A stretch of 64,000 nt of DNA from Novosphingobium sp. (GCF_039595395.1 NZ_JBCNLP010000001.1:2728001-2792000); one strand, 5' to 3'. Positions 1 through 9,479 are shown, counted from the stretch's first letter. A program made the numbers and translations. Notes: a model not told the origin generated them from the sequence alone.

Positions 1-13
1 CATGTCTGGATCA

Positions 14-1312
14 CTATTTTTGGATCACGATGCGCAGCATCACGCGCGTTTCCGAATAGGGTGAGATCAGCCCGGTGCTATGCGCCCGGCGCTGGTCATG
101 CTCGACCGAAACGCCAAACCCCAGCACGCGCGTCGCCATATAACGCACCCCGGCGCTGGTCTTGAGGATGTCGAGCGAGGCGGGCGTGCCCTTGAAGGCA
201 TCATGCTCATAGCCCGCCTGGGCATCGAGCAGGATGTTGCGCCGCAACTCATGGTCCACCCGCAGCGCGACGGAACTGTTGATATAACCGCCCAGATCCA
301 GCAGCGTGGCATCCTGAGCGATCCGCCGCGCGGTCAACGTCACGGTGGTGAGCGGCGAGGCAAAGTAATCGACCCGCGCCTCGGCGGCGAAATCGGCAAA
401 ATTGCGATAGAGCGGCGTATCATAACGGTGCGACATATAGCCGACCCCCACCGCCCCGCGCACCAGCGTCGCCAGGTCGAAGGTCGCACCCGCCAGCACA
501 CGATAGGTCTTGGAATCGCGATTGGGAACGCCCGGCGCCAGCCGGTGCAGATAGGTCGAGCGATCATAGCTGCCCTGAAGGAATAGCGACGTATCGGGCG
601 AGACGGCATATTCGCCCCGCGCAATGCCGCTATGCGTCTGCGAATTGCGGTTGGTCTGGTCGATCAGCGCGCCCGAAAAGGCACGCACTGGATCGAAAGC
701 GGTGGTCGAGAAGCTGTAGGAGCCCTGCAGCTTCGTCCGCCCCAGCGTGGCCGTGGGCGAAATCTGCGCCACGGCGGTGGTGTATTGCGAGCTTTGCGCC
801 GCCGCCGTGGGATAGGCGGCAGAGGTCGGCGGCTCGGCATCCTTGCGCACCCGTGCCGAAGCGGCGATCGCCACGTCGGCGGTGGCATCGAAACGCCCCT
901 CCAGCGCGCCATTCCAGCCATCGCGGTTGCGCCGTCCCTCGGTGAAATAGCGGTAGAAATTGCCCCCACCGCTCAGCGTCAGATCATGCCGCGACCAGTT
1001 GGAGGACACCACTGCGGAAGGCGCGAAGACCACATAGCCATCACCCTGATTGCTAGTGTTCTGATAGGCGTTGCTGGTGTAGCCCACGCCCAGTTCAGCC
1101 TTGGGCTGCAGGGTAAATCCACCGACCGGAACCCCTTGCGAGGTATATTCGGGCCGGGGCCGGTCCAGCACGCCGATGTTGCGCCCGCGATCAAACTCCA
1201 GCGGCAGGCTGGGGGTGACCATATTGTCGTCGCTGCCCTGTGCATGCAGGCCGTCGGGCGCGGTGACCAGCAACAGGCCCAGCATCTGGCGCGTCCAGTG
1301 TTTCAAGATCAT
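14..1312 (-). CDS. Outer-membrane beta-barrel protein of exopolysaccharide locus
   Basis: A protein of about 432 aa. An N-terminal signal peptide (roughly residues 1-20, ending near LHAQG) is followed by a mature part rich in alternating polar and hydrophobic strands with Tyr, Arg and Thr at strand ends (GVGYTSNAYQN, LSGGGNFYRYF, GVGVGYMSHRYD, VTLTARRIAQD). It closes with an Arg/Val-Ile strand, the usual pattern of an outer-membrane beta-barrel. The open frame continues far upstream, but I place the start at the ATG preceded by a GGGG-rich ribosome site; an in-frame ATG 15 bases earlier is also possible. It is the last gene of a minus-strand run behind a Wza-like export gene. I infer an EpsL-like outer-membrane part of polysaccharide export; the exact family is not certain. 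Confidence 0.75.
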   Translation of the reverse strand: MILKHWTRQMLGLLLVTAPDGLHAQGSDDNMVTPSLPLEFDRGRNIGVLDRPRPEYTSQGVPVGGFTLQPKAELGVGYTSNAYQNTSNQGDGYVVFAPSAVVSSNWSRHDLTLSGGGNFYRYFTEGRRNRDGWNGALEGRFDATADVAIAASARVRKDAEPPTSAAYPTAAAQSSQYTTAVAQISPTATLGRTKLQGSYSFSTTAFDPVRAFSGALIDQTNRNSQTHSGIARGEYAVSPDTSLFLQGSYDRSTYLHRLAPGVPNRDSKTYRVLAGATFDLATLVRGAVGVGYMSHRYDTPLYRNFADFAAEARVDYFASPLTTVTLTARRIAQDATLLDLGGYINSSVALRVDHELRRNILLDAQAGYEHDAFKGTPASLDILKTSAGVRYMATRVLGFGVSVEHDQRRAHSTGLISPYSETRVMLRIVIQK

Positions 1313-1332
1313 GTCCCCCCGCCCCATGATCG

Positions 1333-1842
1333 TTATGGCGCCGTCAGATAGTTCGACCCGCCCGAGGCAAGCCCCAGCGTGGTCCCCTGCTGCAACAGCC
1401 TCAGATCTCCATTGCCGGGCGCGATGCCCGCAATCGTTCCACCGACGCAGCTTCGCGCCAGTGTGGAAGCGTGCGCCACCGCCGCGCGTACTGCGGGCGC
1501 GCGGCGCACCACAGCCTCCTGCAAGCGGCTCAGTGCGATCTGGCTGACGGTGCAATTGACCTGCGCCTGGCTGATCGCCAGCATGATCTGGCCCTGCACC
1601 TGTGCCATCGATGCGCCCGGATTGGCGGTGATTGCCGCCATCAGCCGCGAGAGCAAGGCATCGGCCTGCTGCTGATCCGTTGCGCTGACCGGTTGCATGG
1701 GCCCGGTATGAGCGACACGCTGATCGACACCCGCCAGCGCCTCGCCCGGCACGCCGGCCAGCAGCAGCGCCAGGGCAAGCATGCCCACGCCACCGGCGTC
1801 TCGCGCCAAGCCGTGCCGCTTTCCTGTGCCGTGTCGCGTCAT
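1333..1842 (-). CDS. Secreted hypothetical protein of exopolysaccharide locus
   Basis: About 169 aa. The N-terminus is Arg/His-rich (TRHGTGKRHG) and is followed by a hydrophobic stretch ending in GEALAG, which looks like a signal peptide. The mature part is helical, Ala/Gln-rich, with two cysteines (VNCTVS and ARSCVGG) that could form a disulfide in the periplasm. Two adjacent ATGs follow a GAGAGAG site; I use the second because its spacing is better. The gene ends 20 bases before the beta-barrel gene and starts about 108 bases after the export gene, so co-transcription is likely. I recognise no family and assign no function beyond a probable periplasmic accessory of the polysaccharide system. 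Confidence 0.65.
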   Translation of the reverse strand: MTRHGTGKRHGLARDAGGVGMLALALLLAGVPGEALAGVDQRVAHTGPMQPVSATDQQQADALLSRLMAAITANPGASMAQVQGQIMLAISQAQVNCTVSQIALSRLQEAVVRRAPAVRAAVAHASTLARSCVGGTIAGIAPGNGDLRLLQQGTTLGLASGGSNYLTAP

Positions 1843-1949
1843 CATCAACTCTCTCATGTGGCTTGGGCAAAGCGTTCCATGCGGGCCATCTCTTCGCAAA
1901 TGCAGAAAGATCGGCATTGAAGCCTTTTGTGCACCGAGATCGCGCGCCA

Positions 1950-2609
1950 TCACCAATAGCGCTCGCCAATACGGATCGTGTCGCCGGGCGAGACCTTGAG
2001 ATCGGGGCTCAACTCCACCCTTTCGGGCTGCTCGGCATTGGGATGGCGGATAAAGACCTTCTTGCGGTTGGCGCGATAGGTGAAGCCCCCGGCCAGCGCC
2101 ACGGCGGCATCCACCGTCAGCCCGGTCGAATAGGGATATTCGCCCGCCTTGTTGACCTCCCCCAGAATATAGAAGGGGCGGAAGGTCAGCACATCGATGC
2201 TGACGCGCGGCTGCAGCACATAGCCGCCCTTGAGCCGCGTGGTGATCGCCTGCGCGACCTCGTTGAGCGTCTTGCCGCGCGCCGTCACCTCACCGATCAG
2301 CGGCAGCGACAGCGCGCCCGCCGTGTTCACGAAGAACTCGCCCGACAGGCTGGGCTCGTTGAAGACGATGATCCGCACCTTGTCAGCCGCGCCCAATTGA
2401 TAGTCACCCTCGACAGCGGCGGGCGGTACATCCGGGGCGGTGATCAAGGCCTGCGCCGGGGCAGGTGATTGGGCCCCGGCCGCGACCGGAACCGCCGCCA
2501 GCAGGCTGGCCAGCAGCCCCCATCCGCCCATCGCGGAAAACCGCGAAAATCCATGGCGGGTCAAGCAGTCGTCAACCTTCTTGATGTAGAGCGTTCTGGC
2601 AAGGGACAT
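1950..2609 (-). CDS. Polysaccharide export protein (Wza/GumB-like)
   Basis: About 219 aa. The N-terminus has a hydrophobic segment (GGWGLLASLLAAVPVAAGAQ) typical of a secreted protein. The mature part opens with YQLGAADKVRIIVFNEPSLSG, the poly_export domain signature. The SLBB-like part follows (RPFYILGEVNKAGEYPYSTGLTVDAAVALAGG). Such proteins form or line the outer-membrane/periplasmic channel that exports capsule or exopolysaccharide in Wzx/Wzy-type systems. The start is uncertain: the chosen ATG gives a longer cytoplasmic stretch, and an internal ATG at about 2531 would put the hydrophobic segment at the very N-terminus. It is first in a minus-strand run with a secreted unknown and a beta-barrel, and divergent from glycosyltransferase genes, which supports the role. 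Confidence 0.87.
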   Translation of the reverse strand: MSLARTLYIKKVDDCLTRHGFSRFSAMGGWGLLASLLAAVPVAAGAQSPAPAQALITAPDVPPAAVEGDYQLGAADKVRIIVFNEPSLSGEFFVNTAGALSLPLIGEVTARGKTLNEVAQAITTRLKGGYVLQPRVSIDVLTFRPFYILGEVNKAGEYPYSTGLTVDAAVALAGGFTYRANRKKVFIRHPNAEQPERVELSPDLKVSPGDTIRIGERYW

Positions 2610-2783
2610 GGCCGCACAATCCCGTTCCGGCCGGAGCGATCCGGTCTGAGCTGATATCCTTCGCTGTGCCTTTCGGCATGCGGGGGCGTGATGGTGCATG
2701 GCTAAACCCGCTTTCGGGCGGCCCTCAAATGTTTGTGCAACCAGTCTGGACGCAATCCGGGCGAGCAAGGACGGTCGTTTCTC

Positions 2784-3047
2784 ATGGCTTTTGGCTTTTT
2801 CCCTGGCGCTTTGCTCCATGCGGCCGATGATCGGGCCGATGCGACCCGCGCCGCGGCCATGGTGGCGCACCAAGCCATTTCGGTGCCAACCTCGCTCGCG
2901 GACAATCCCGCAGAGCCGTGGCATCTCGATCGGGGCAATGACATCTGGCCGCTCAGCGTCCGCCTGAGCCTGCTCGGCGCGCTGTCCCTGGCGAGTTGGG
3001 GCCTCGTGCTGGGCGCGGGATACGCCTTGCGCGCCGCCTTCGCCTGA
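2784..3047 (+). CDS. Small membrane protein, unknown
   Basis: About 87 aa. The C-terminal third is a convincing single transmembrane segment (LSLLGALSLASWGLVLGAGYAL) preceded by the amphipathic stretch GNDIWPLSVR. The N-terminal part is soluble and charged. The start used is an ATG behind an AGGACGG stretch; an upstream TTG/ATG extension is open but looks non-coding. The gene lies between the divergent export gene and the cysteine peptidase, so it may be the first gene of the plus-strand polysaccharide operon. I do not recognise a family, and part of my confidence rests only on the membrane segment and location. Confidence 0.5.
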   Translation: MAFGFFPGALLHAADDRADATRAAAMVAHQAISVPTSLADNPAEPWHLDRGNDIWPLSVRLSLLGALSLASWGLVLGAGYALRAAFA

Positions 3048-3162
3048 TCGCGCTTCCGCATTTGCCGCAGGGCCGATCAACGCTTTTCTTCACCATACAA
3101 GCACACCGGATGCCAAGCTTGGCTTGCTAGAGCGTCGTCTCGATCGGGCATCGCAGGACGAC

Positions 3163-3954
3163 ATGCGCAAGACAGGGCTGACAACACTGATCGCGCTGAG
3201 CTGCGCCCTGATCGCCCAGAGCCTTCAGGCACCGCGCGCTCATGCCGGGGATGCCGACGCCCGTTTCCTCCATTTCGGCGCCGAGACCGAAGCCCCGCGC
3301 GGCTACAGCGATATGTGCCAGACGCAGCCCGATCTGTGCCGCAGCTTTGCCAATGAGCCGCAAGCCGAAGCCGAGCCGGCCGGTGGCACCATGTGCCCCC
3401 TCTTCGCCTGCCTGATGCCTCAGCCGCGCCAGTCAGATCTGTGGGAGTCTGCGGTCGGTACAACACCCACACTCATCGCCTTTGCCCAGCCGCAACGCCA
3501 ACAGGCCACCGTGTTGCACCTGCTCCCGCTGTTCCGCATGGCGCCGGTTACCATGCCCCGCGCCGAGGAAAGCGCCTGGCCGCGCCTGATCGCGCAGGTC
3601 AACACCCATGTGAACCGCCATGTGAAGCAGGTCGACGACATGCGCTCCTATGGCCGCCCGGACGTATGGCGCCCCGCCGGCACCCAACCGGGCGCGACCG
3701 GCGATTGCGAGGATCTGGCGCTTGAAAAACGGCGCGAACTGATCACCTCCGGCTTTCCGGCCGCCCGGCTGTTCATGGCCATCGCCTTTCGGCAGGATGT
3801 CGGCCTGCATGCGGTGCTGATCGCACGGCTGGAGGATGGCGATCGGGTGCTCGACAGCCATGATACTTTCGTCAGGCCCGTCGCCAGGACCGGCTACGCC
3901 TGGCTCAGCCTTCAACAGCCCGGCACGCCCGACCGCTGGTTCTATCCGGCCTGA
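3163..3954 (+). CDS. Transglutaminase-like cysteine peptidase (BTLCP/LapG-like)
   Basis: About 263 aa with an N-terminal signal peptide (LTTLIALSCALIAQS, residues 7-20). The C-terminal half carries the bacterial transglutaminase-like cysteine proteinase signature: VNTHVNRHVKQVDD near residues 146-159, then GDCEDLALEKRREL with Cys182, LHAVL with His216 and VLDSHD with Asp231, a plausible Cys-His-Asp triad. The best-known member, LapG, is a periplasmic protease that releases surface adhesins. Between the N-terminal CRS motif and the catalytic domain there is a Pro/Gln/Ala-rich stretch of about 65 residues that looks like an extra linker. The start has a good AGGA site. It lies in an exopolysaccharide locus; the substrate cannot be told from sequence. 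Confidence 0.85.
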   Translation: MRKTGLTTLIALSCALIAQSLQAPRAHAGDADARFLHFGAETEAPRGYSDMCQTQPDLCRSFANEPQAEAEPAGGTMCPLFACLMPQPRQSDLWESAVGTTPTLIAFAQPQRQQATVLHLLPLFRMAPVTMPRAEESAWPRLIAQVNTHVNRHVKQVDDMRSYGRPDVWRPAGTQPGATGDCEDLALEKRRELITSGFPAARLFMAIAFRQDVGLHAVLIARLEDGDRVLDSHDTFVRPVARTGYAWLSLQQPGTPDRWFYPA

Positions 3955-4065
3955 AAACCTTTCCTGCCCATAGTTTGGCTCCATTTCCGACCTGTCCAGA
4001 CCGGCCCTGACGCATCCTTTGAACTAGGCTGCCGATCAAGGAGCAACAGGCGACAGGATCGAAAG

Positions 4066-5244
4066 ATGCGCGTGGCGATTGTCCATTACTGGCTGGTGCA
4101 GATGCGCGGCGGCGAACGCGTGCTTGAACATCTGTGCGACATGTATCCGCAGGCCGACATCTTCACCCATGTCGTCAACCGCGCGAAACTCAGCCCCAAG
4201 CTGGCGGCGCGGCGCATCCATACCAGTTGGATCAGCAGACTTCCCTTCGCCACCCGCCATTACCAGAAATACCTGCCGCTGATGCCCGCTGCGTTGGAAG
4301 CGCTGGACCTCTCGGCCTATGATCTGGTGATCAGTTGCGAGGCGGGCCCGGCCAAGGGCATCATCACCCGGCCCGATGCGGTGCATGTCACCTATTGCCA
4401 CTCACCGATGCGCTATATCTGGGACCAGTATCACCAGTATCGGCGCGAAAGCGGCATGGGCGCGCGGCTGATGATGCCGCTTTTCGCGCCGCGCCTGCGC
4501 CAATGGGATATGGCCAGCGCCGCGCGGTCGGACCGGATTATCGCCAATTCGGCCTATGTCGCCGCGCGGGTTCGCAAATTCTGGGGGCGTGAGGCGCAGG
4601 TGGTGCATCCGCCCGTCGATACCTCGCTGTTCGCGCCGGTTGACGATGTGAGCGGGGAGTATCTCTGGGCCGGGCAGCTTATCCCCTACAAGCTGCCCGA
4701 TGTCGCGGTGGAGGCCTTCACCACCTCGGGCCGCAGGCTGCACGTCGTGGGCACCGGGCCGATGCTCCCCCGGTTGAAGGCCATGGCCGGGCCCGGCATC
4801 CGCTTCACCGAAAGGCTGGATTTCAACGCCTTGCGACATGCCTATGCCACCTGCAAGGCGCTGGTCTTCACCTCGGAAGAGGACTTCGGGATGATCCCGG
4901 TCGAGGTGATGGCCAGCGGCCGCCCGGTCATCGCCTATGGGCGGGGCGGAGCGCTGGAATCGGTGGTCGATGGCCTGACCGGGCAATTTTATCATGACAG
5001 CAGCCGCGATGGTCTGCTCACCGCGCTGGAGCGGTTCGAGGCATGGCTGCCCGGCTTCGCCCCCCAAGACGCGATAAGCCGCGCCGAAGACTTCACGCCC
5101 GCCCGTTTCCGCGAGGCCATGGCGCGGCATATCGCTTCTGCTCTGGCCGGGCATGGCCTCCGTGCGGCTGAGGGTCCCGTCCCGATCAAGGCAGTGATGC
5201 CCCCCGCCCATGATGCGCACCGGAGCGAACTCGCCCTGCTGTAG
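4066..5244 (+). CDS. Glycosyltransferase family 4 (GT-B)
   Basis: 392 aa, the usual length of a GT4 enzyme. The N-terminal Rossmann-like domain opens MRVAIVHYWLVQMRGGERVLE, typical of WbaZ-like mannosyl/glycosyltransferases that keep a glycine-rich loop near the acceptor site. The C-terminal domain has LWAGQLIPYKLPDVAVEAF and the donor-binding TSEEDFGMIPVEVMASGRPVIAYGRGGALE, containing the E-x7-E arrangement. It transfers a nucleotide-activated sugar to a lipid-linked glycan on the cytoplasmic face of the membrane; the sugar is not predictable. First of three successive glycosyltransferase genes ahead of a flippase. Confidence 0.9.
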   Translation: MRVAIVHYWLVQMRGGERVLEHLCDMYPQADIFTHVVNRAKLSPKLAARRIHTSWISRLPFATRHYQKYLPLMPAALEALDLSAYDLVISCEAGPAKGIITRPDAVHVTYCHSPMRYIWDQYHQYRRESGMGARLMMPLFAPRLRQWDMASAARSDRIIANSAYVAARVRKFWGREAQVVHPPVDTSLFAPVDDVSGEYLWAGQLIPYKLPDVAVEAFTTSGRRLHVVGTGPMLPRLKAMAGPGIRFTERLDFNALRHAYATCKALVFTSEEDFGMIPVEVMASGRPVIAYGRGGALESVVDGLTGQFYHDSSRDGLLTALERFEAWLPGFAPQDAISRAEDFTPARFREAMARHIASALAGHGLRAAEGPVPIKAVMPPAHDAHRSELALL

Positions 5245-5356
5245 CCGCGCGCCAATGGCGCCAGAACGGACATGTCCCCGTTTCCCCCGGCGCGACCATC
5301 CCGACATAATCCTGTCCATCCCCCCACTCCCTTCACCCTCTCGACATGGGATTGCT

Positions 5357-6238
5357 ATGACCAAGCTTGCAGTTGTCATCGCCAGCAAGGGCCGCCCCGA
5401 GGAACTGGGCCTGTGGGTCGCCCATATGCAACGCCAAAGCCGCCAGCCGGACCTGCTGCTCTGGGCCGTGACCGGGGAAGCCGACCTGCCCAAACACCTT
5501 GCGGAGGGAGACGGACCAATGGTCTGCATCTCCACCCCCGGCCTGTGCGCCCAACGCAATGCGGCGCTGCGGGCCCTGCCAGCCGACATCGATCTCGTCG
5601 CCTTTTTCGACGATGATTATGTGCCATCCTCGCAATGCCTTGCGGGAGTGCAGGCCTTCTTCGAAGCCTCACCCGGCGTGGTGGGGGCAAGCGGACGTCT
5701 GTTGGCCGACGGCATCAACTCCTGCGGCATCAGCGTGGAAAATGGTCTGGCGATGATCGCCGCGCATGACCGCGACGCGCCGCCCGACATCGACCTCTCC
5801 ACCCGCGCCATCGTCGGCCTTTATGGTTGCAACATGGTCTTTCGCCGCTCCGCCATCGAGGGTGAGTGGTTCGACGAAAACCTGCCGCTCTATGGCTGGC
5901 AGGAGGATGTCGATTTCGCCCGCCGGATCGAGCGGCACGGCCCGCTGCGCGGCACCAATGCCTTTGTCGGCGTGCATCTGGGCAGCCGGCGCGGGCGGGT
6001 CAATGAATGCCGGCTCGGCTATTCGCAAGTGTCGAACATGCTCTATCTGATCCGCAAGGGCAGCATGCCCGCGCGCTATGGGCTCAAGCGCATGGTTTTC
6101 AACATGATGGCCAACCATGCCCGCGCCTTTTTCGCCGAACCCTGGATCGACCGGATCGGCCGCGCCAAGGGTAACTGGCTGGCACTGGGCGACTTCTTCT
6201 GCGGGCGCATCACCCCCCAGCGCGTGCTGGAACTCTAG
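5357..6238 (+). CDS. Glycosyltransferase family 2 (GT-A)
   Basis: About 293 aa. The N-terminal LAVVIASKGRPEEL is the nucleotide-binding beta strand and loop of GT2 enzymes. LVAFFDDDYVPSSQCL supplies the metal-binding Asp cluster, and GWQEDVDFARRIERHG is the conserved ED-x-D/FxxR acceptor/catalytic region. The open frame extends about 150 bases upstream, but that part is Pro/Arg-rich and non-coding in look; I use the ATG before TKLAVVIASKG. It sits about 110 bases after the first GT4 gene and about 45 before the second. It probably adds one sugar to the exopolysaccharide repeat unit. Confidence 0.87.
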   Translation: MTKLAVVIASKGRPEELGLWVAHMQRQSRQPDLLLWAVTGEADLPKHLAEGDGPMVCISTPGLCAQRNAALRALPADIDLVAFFDDDYVPSSQCLAGVQAFFEASPGVVGASGRLLADGINSCGISVENGLAMIAAHDRDAPPDIDLSTRAIVGLYGCNMVFRRSAIEGEWFDENLPLYGWQEDVDFARRIERHGPLRGTNAFVGVHLGSRRGRVNECRLGYSQVSNMLYLIRKGSMPARYGLKRMVFNMMANHARAFFAEPWIDRIGRAKGNWLALGDFFCGRITPQRVLEL

Positions 6239-6282
6239 GCACGCCAAGCGGCCATGATCATCGCCTTATCGAGGATAATCGG

Positions 6283-7419
6283 ATGCTGATCATCAACGGC
6301 AAATTTCTGTCCACCAAGGGCACCGGCGTCTCACGCGTGGCCTTCGAACTGCTGACCCAACTGGGCAAGCACAAGGAGGAGTTGACGCGGCTGTTCGGCG
6401 CCCCGCCCATCATTCTGGCGCCGCGCGGCGCAAAAGGCATGGCACGCGAACTGCCCTTCCCGCTTTACAACCGCAGCCTGCTCACATGGCAGTTCTGGGA
6501 ACAGCTTGAGTTGCCGATCCGCGCGCGGCGCGGTTTTCTGCTCAGCCTGTGCAATCTGTCGCCCATCGTCCACGGCCGCACCGTGACCATGGTGCATGAC
6601 GCACAGACCTTCTCCAGCCCGCAATCCTATGACTTCGCCTTTCGCAATTTCTATCAGCTCATGCTGCCCATCATCGGGCGGCGCTCGCTGCGGATCCTGA
6701 CCGTTTCGGACTATTCGGCAGGCCAGCTTGAGCATTTCGGTATCGCCCCGCGCGACAAGATCGAGGTCATCCACAATGGCGCCGACCATTCGGATATGGC
6801 CGAAGCCGCCGCCGATGCCTCGGCGCGGCTGGGTTTGACGCCGCGACGCTATGTGCTGGCGCTGGCCTCGCCTCAGGTTCACAAGAACATCGGCGTGCTG
6901 CTGCGCGCCTTTGCCGATCCGGCCATGCGCGATCTGCGGCTGGTGCTGTTCGGCCACGGCCACGCGGCCGCCTTTGCCGAGCAGGGCTACCCCATTCCCG
7001 ACAATGCCATGTTCTGCGGGCGGATCGACGATGCGACCCTGGCCGGACTGATGCAGCAATCGCTGTGCTTTGCCATGCCCTCGCGCACCGAAGGCTTTGG
7101 CCTGCCTCCGCTGGAGGCAATGCTGCGCGGTACGCCCGCCATCATCGCCCCCTGCGGCGCCCTGCCCGAGGTCTGCGCCGATGGCGCTCTGCGTGCCGGG
7201 GTGGACCGCCCAGAGGAATGGCGCGCCGCCATCCGCCGCCTTGCCGACAACCCGGAAGAGCGCGAGAAATGGGCCGCCGCCGGGCTGAAACAGGCCCGCC
7301 GCATGAGCTGGAACGCGGCCTGCGACAGGCTGATGATCTCTCTAAGGCAGATTGCGGCAGAACTTGCGACACGCCCCGCGTCCAGCCGGATGGCGCTGCT
7401 GCCATCGCGATCCGCATGA
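6283..7419 (+). CDS. Glycosyltransferase family 4
   Basis: 378 aa. The N-terminus MLIINGKFLSTKGTGVSRVAFEL has the GTGVSR acceptor-side loop of GT4 enzymes. VTMVHDAQTF and ILTVSDYSAGQLEHFGI are typical of the inter-domain region. The C-terminal domain has YVLALASPQVHKNIGVLLRAF and PSRTEGFGLPPLEAMLRGTPAI, with the EGFGLP motif that contacts the nucleotide sugar. Its stop overlaps the next start (ATGA), so the flippase gene is translationally coupled to it. Part of the plus-strand polysaccharide assembly set. Confidence 0.9.
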   Translation: MLIINGKFLSTKGTGVSRVAFELLTQLGKHKEELTRLFGAPPIILAPRGAKGMARELPFPLYNRSLLTWQFWEQLELPIRARRGFLLSLCNLSPIVHGRTVTMVHDAQTFSSPQSYDFAFRNFYQLMLPIIGRRSLRILTVSDYSAGQLEHFGIAPRDKIEVIHNGADHSDMAEAAADASARLGLTPRRYVLALASPQVHKNIGVLLRAFADPAMRDLRLVLFGHGHAAAFAEQGYPIPDNAMFCGRIDDATLAGLMQQSLCFAMPSRTEGFGLPPLEAMLRGTPAIIAPCGALPEVCADGALRAGVDRPEEWRAAIRRLADNPEEREKWAAAGLKQARRMSWNAACDRLMISLRQIAAELATRPASSRMALLPSRSA

Positions 7420-8933
7420 GCGGCATGGGTCAAAAAAACGGCTTGGGCCAGCGGACCGCGCTGGGGGCCGGGCTGCTGATCCTGTCGCGGCTGGGGGCCA
7501 AGCTGATCGATCTCGTCACGCTGATCGCGCTGACCCATCTGCTCACGCCCGAGGATTTCGGGCTGGTTGCCATCGCCATGACGTTGGTGCAGATCTGCGA
7601 GGCAATCTTCGAACTTCCGGTGGCGCAGGTGCTGGTCCGCGCCGATGAAGTGACCCAGCCTTTGCTGCATACGGCGCTGACGCTGGGGGCCTTGCGCGGA
7701 CTGGTGCTGGGGGCCTTGCTGGCCTTCTCGGCCTGGCCTTTTGCCACGCTCTATGGTGACGCGCGGATCGCTCCATTGATCTGTTTTCTGGCGCTGGCGC
7801 CCATTCTGCGCGGCCTGACCAGCCCGGCCATGGTGCATTTCACCCGCAACATGGATTTCCGCCCCGATGTCTCGGGCGAGATCATCGGCAAGGTGCTGGC
7901 CCTGCTGCTGGCGGCGGGGATGGCGCTGATCACCCATTCCTATTGGGCCATTGCGACGGCTTCGGTGGCATCGCCGCTGTTTCTGGCGGTGGTTTCTTAT
8001 CTCTGGGCGCCGATGCGCCCCGGCTTGCGGCTGGCGGATTGGCGCACCTTCGCGCATTTCCTCAGTTGGACCTCGGCGGCGCAACTGTTCAGCGCGCTCA
8101 ACTGGCAGGCCGACCGGCTGATCCTTGGCCCCTTCATTCCACGCGGCGCTCTGGGCCTGTTCAGCATGGCGAGCGATCTGGCCGCCCTGCCCGATCAGGC
8201 ACTGCTCAAACCGACGATGCGCACCTTCCTGCCCGCCCTGTCGCAGAAAAAGGACGACCGCGAGGCGCTGGTCGCCAGCTATCTGTCGCTCACCTGCTGT
8301 GTCTTTGCCATGGTCGCTCCGGTGGTCACGATCATCTCCATTCTGGCTGAACCGATCGTGCGGCTGGTGCTGGGGGTACGCTGGCTGGGGGTAGCGCCCT
8401 GCCTGCAAATGCTGGCGCCGGTGCTGCTGCTCTTCACCGTCTACAATCCGCTCAGCGCGCTGGCCATGGCCGTGGGCAAGCCGGAGGCCAGCCTGCGCCT
8501 CAGTCTTGTCGAATTTCTGGTCCGCATTCCACTGACCTTGCTGGCCGTCTGGCTTGGTGGATTGAACGGCGCGGTGGCGGTGCGCGGTGTGGTGGCGGTC
8601 GTGGCGCTGAGCAACGCCTTGATGGTGCTGCGCGCGCTGATCGGTCTGCCACCCATGCAGGTGTTGAGCGCCGTCATCCGTCCCGCCGCTGCGGCTGCCG
8701 CCATGGCTTTGGCGCTGATCCTTATCCGGCCCTGGCTCAGCGATCTGGCGCCCTGGGCTCTGGCCTTGGGGATCGCCTTTTGCAGCGGGGCAGGCATGGG
8801 GCTTTACGCTCTGACGCTGACCGGCCTGTGGCATGGTTCCGGCTGCCCGGAAGGGGGAGAGGCCAAGCTGATCGGCATCGCCGCGACGCTCTGGCGACGC
8901 CTGCGGCAGCGGGGGCGACTGGCACTCGCTTGA
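7416..8933 (+). CDS. Oligosaccharide flippase (Wzx/PST family)
   Basis: About 505 aa, highly hydrophobic with some 12-14 membrane segments. The N-terminal LIALTHLLTPEDFGLVAIAMTLVQI is characteristic of polysaccharide transporters of the MATE-like PST family, as is FTRNMDFRPDVSGEIIGK. It should flip the undecaprenyl-linked repeat unit across the inner membrane. The frame is open far upstream inside the preceding GT gene; the ATG overlapping that gene's stop is the natural coupled start. No polymerase or Wzc-type chain-length protein is visible in the window, so the locus presumably continues to the left or elsewhere. Confidence 0.88.
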   Translation: MSGMGQKNGLGQRTALGAGLLILSRLGAKLIDLVTLIALTHLLTPEDFGLVAIAMTLVQICEAIFELPVAQVLVRADEVTQPLLHTALTLGALRGLVLGALLAFSAWPFATLYGDARIAPLICFLALAPILRGLTSPAMVHFTRNMDFRPDVSGEIIGKVLALLLAAGMALITHSYWAIATASVASPLFLAVVSYLWAPMRPGLRLADWRTFAHFLSWTSAAQLFSALNWQADRLILGPFIPRGALGLFSMASDLAALPDQALLKPTMRTFLPALSQKKDDREALVASYLSLTCCVFAMVAPVVTIISILAEPIVRLVLGVRWLGVAPCLQMLAPVLLLFTVYNPLSALAMAVGKPEASLRLSLVEFLVRIPLTLLAVWLGGLNGAVAVRGVVAVVALSNALMVLRALIGLPPMQVLSAVIRPAAAAAAMALALILIRPWLSDLAPWALALGIAFCSGAGMGLYALTLTGLWHGSGCPEGGEAKLIGIAATLWRRLRQRGRLALA

Positions 8934-9001
8934 GGGGCGAGGGATATTGGCCGCAAAACCCTTTCACATCATCGCCCCAAATGGCCCACACCGCCCACAA
9001 C

Positions 9002-9024
9002 TCCGCGCTTTTACAGAGCGCGGA
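9002..9024 (+). terminator. Hairpin after flippase gene
   Basis: TCCGCGC and GCGCGGA form a perfect 7 bp stem around TTTTACAGA, followed by GGAGGGCTTTGTTTGACTTG. It lies about 70 bases after the flippase stop and would serve as a factor-independent terminator of the polysaccharide operon, although the T-run is weak. The rest of 8934-9479 shows no convincing gene; short open frames there lack good starts. Confidence 0.45.
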
Positions 9025-9479
9025 CGGAGGGCTTTGTTTGACTTGAAACGGCATGCTCCATCACCATGATCCCGCTTTGCAGGAGATCGCTGTGGACCTG
9101 TCCTTTGCCCTTTCCAGCGCTTGCGAAAGCCCCGCCGGGACGGTGGCGGACTGTTCCACGCTGATGATCCACCCATCCGCCATCCTGCGCGCGGCGATGG
9201 TCCTGTTGCCCGGCGTGCTGGCGTTGCCCGCCTGGAGCCCAATGCGCAACATCTTGCTGGAACGGGCGCGAAGCTGCTTCCAGCCCTTCCCGCCGCCCGA
9301 TTCCTGACCCTGAACCCTCAACAGCTAAGCACAAACCCCAAAGCCTTCGACAACCCTGTGTCAGTCTTCCTTTCCGTTCCGCTCGGCATCCCCTGTTGCC
9401 AATGCGTGTCGCCGGACAGGCCTTTGATAAAGAGGCGCGGGGCTATGTCCTTGGATCTGATGAACTGGACGAACGCCGC

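Noticed and set aside
9053..9307. 84-codon frame between flippase and GGDEF-EAL genes
   Set aside because: Weak start and no family; an equally long frame exists on the opposite strand, so coding cannot be supported.
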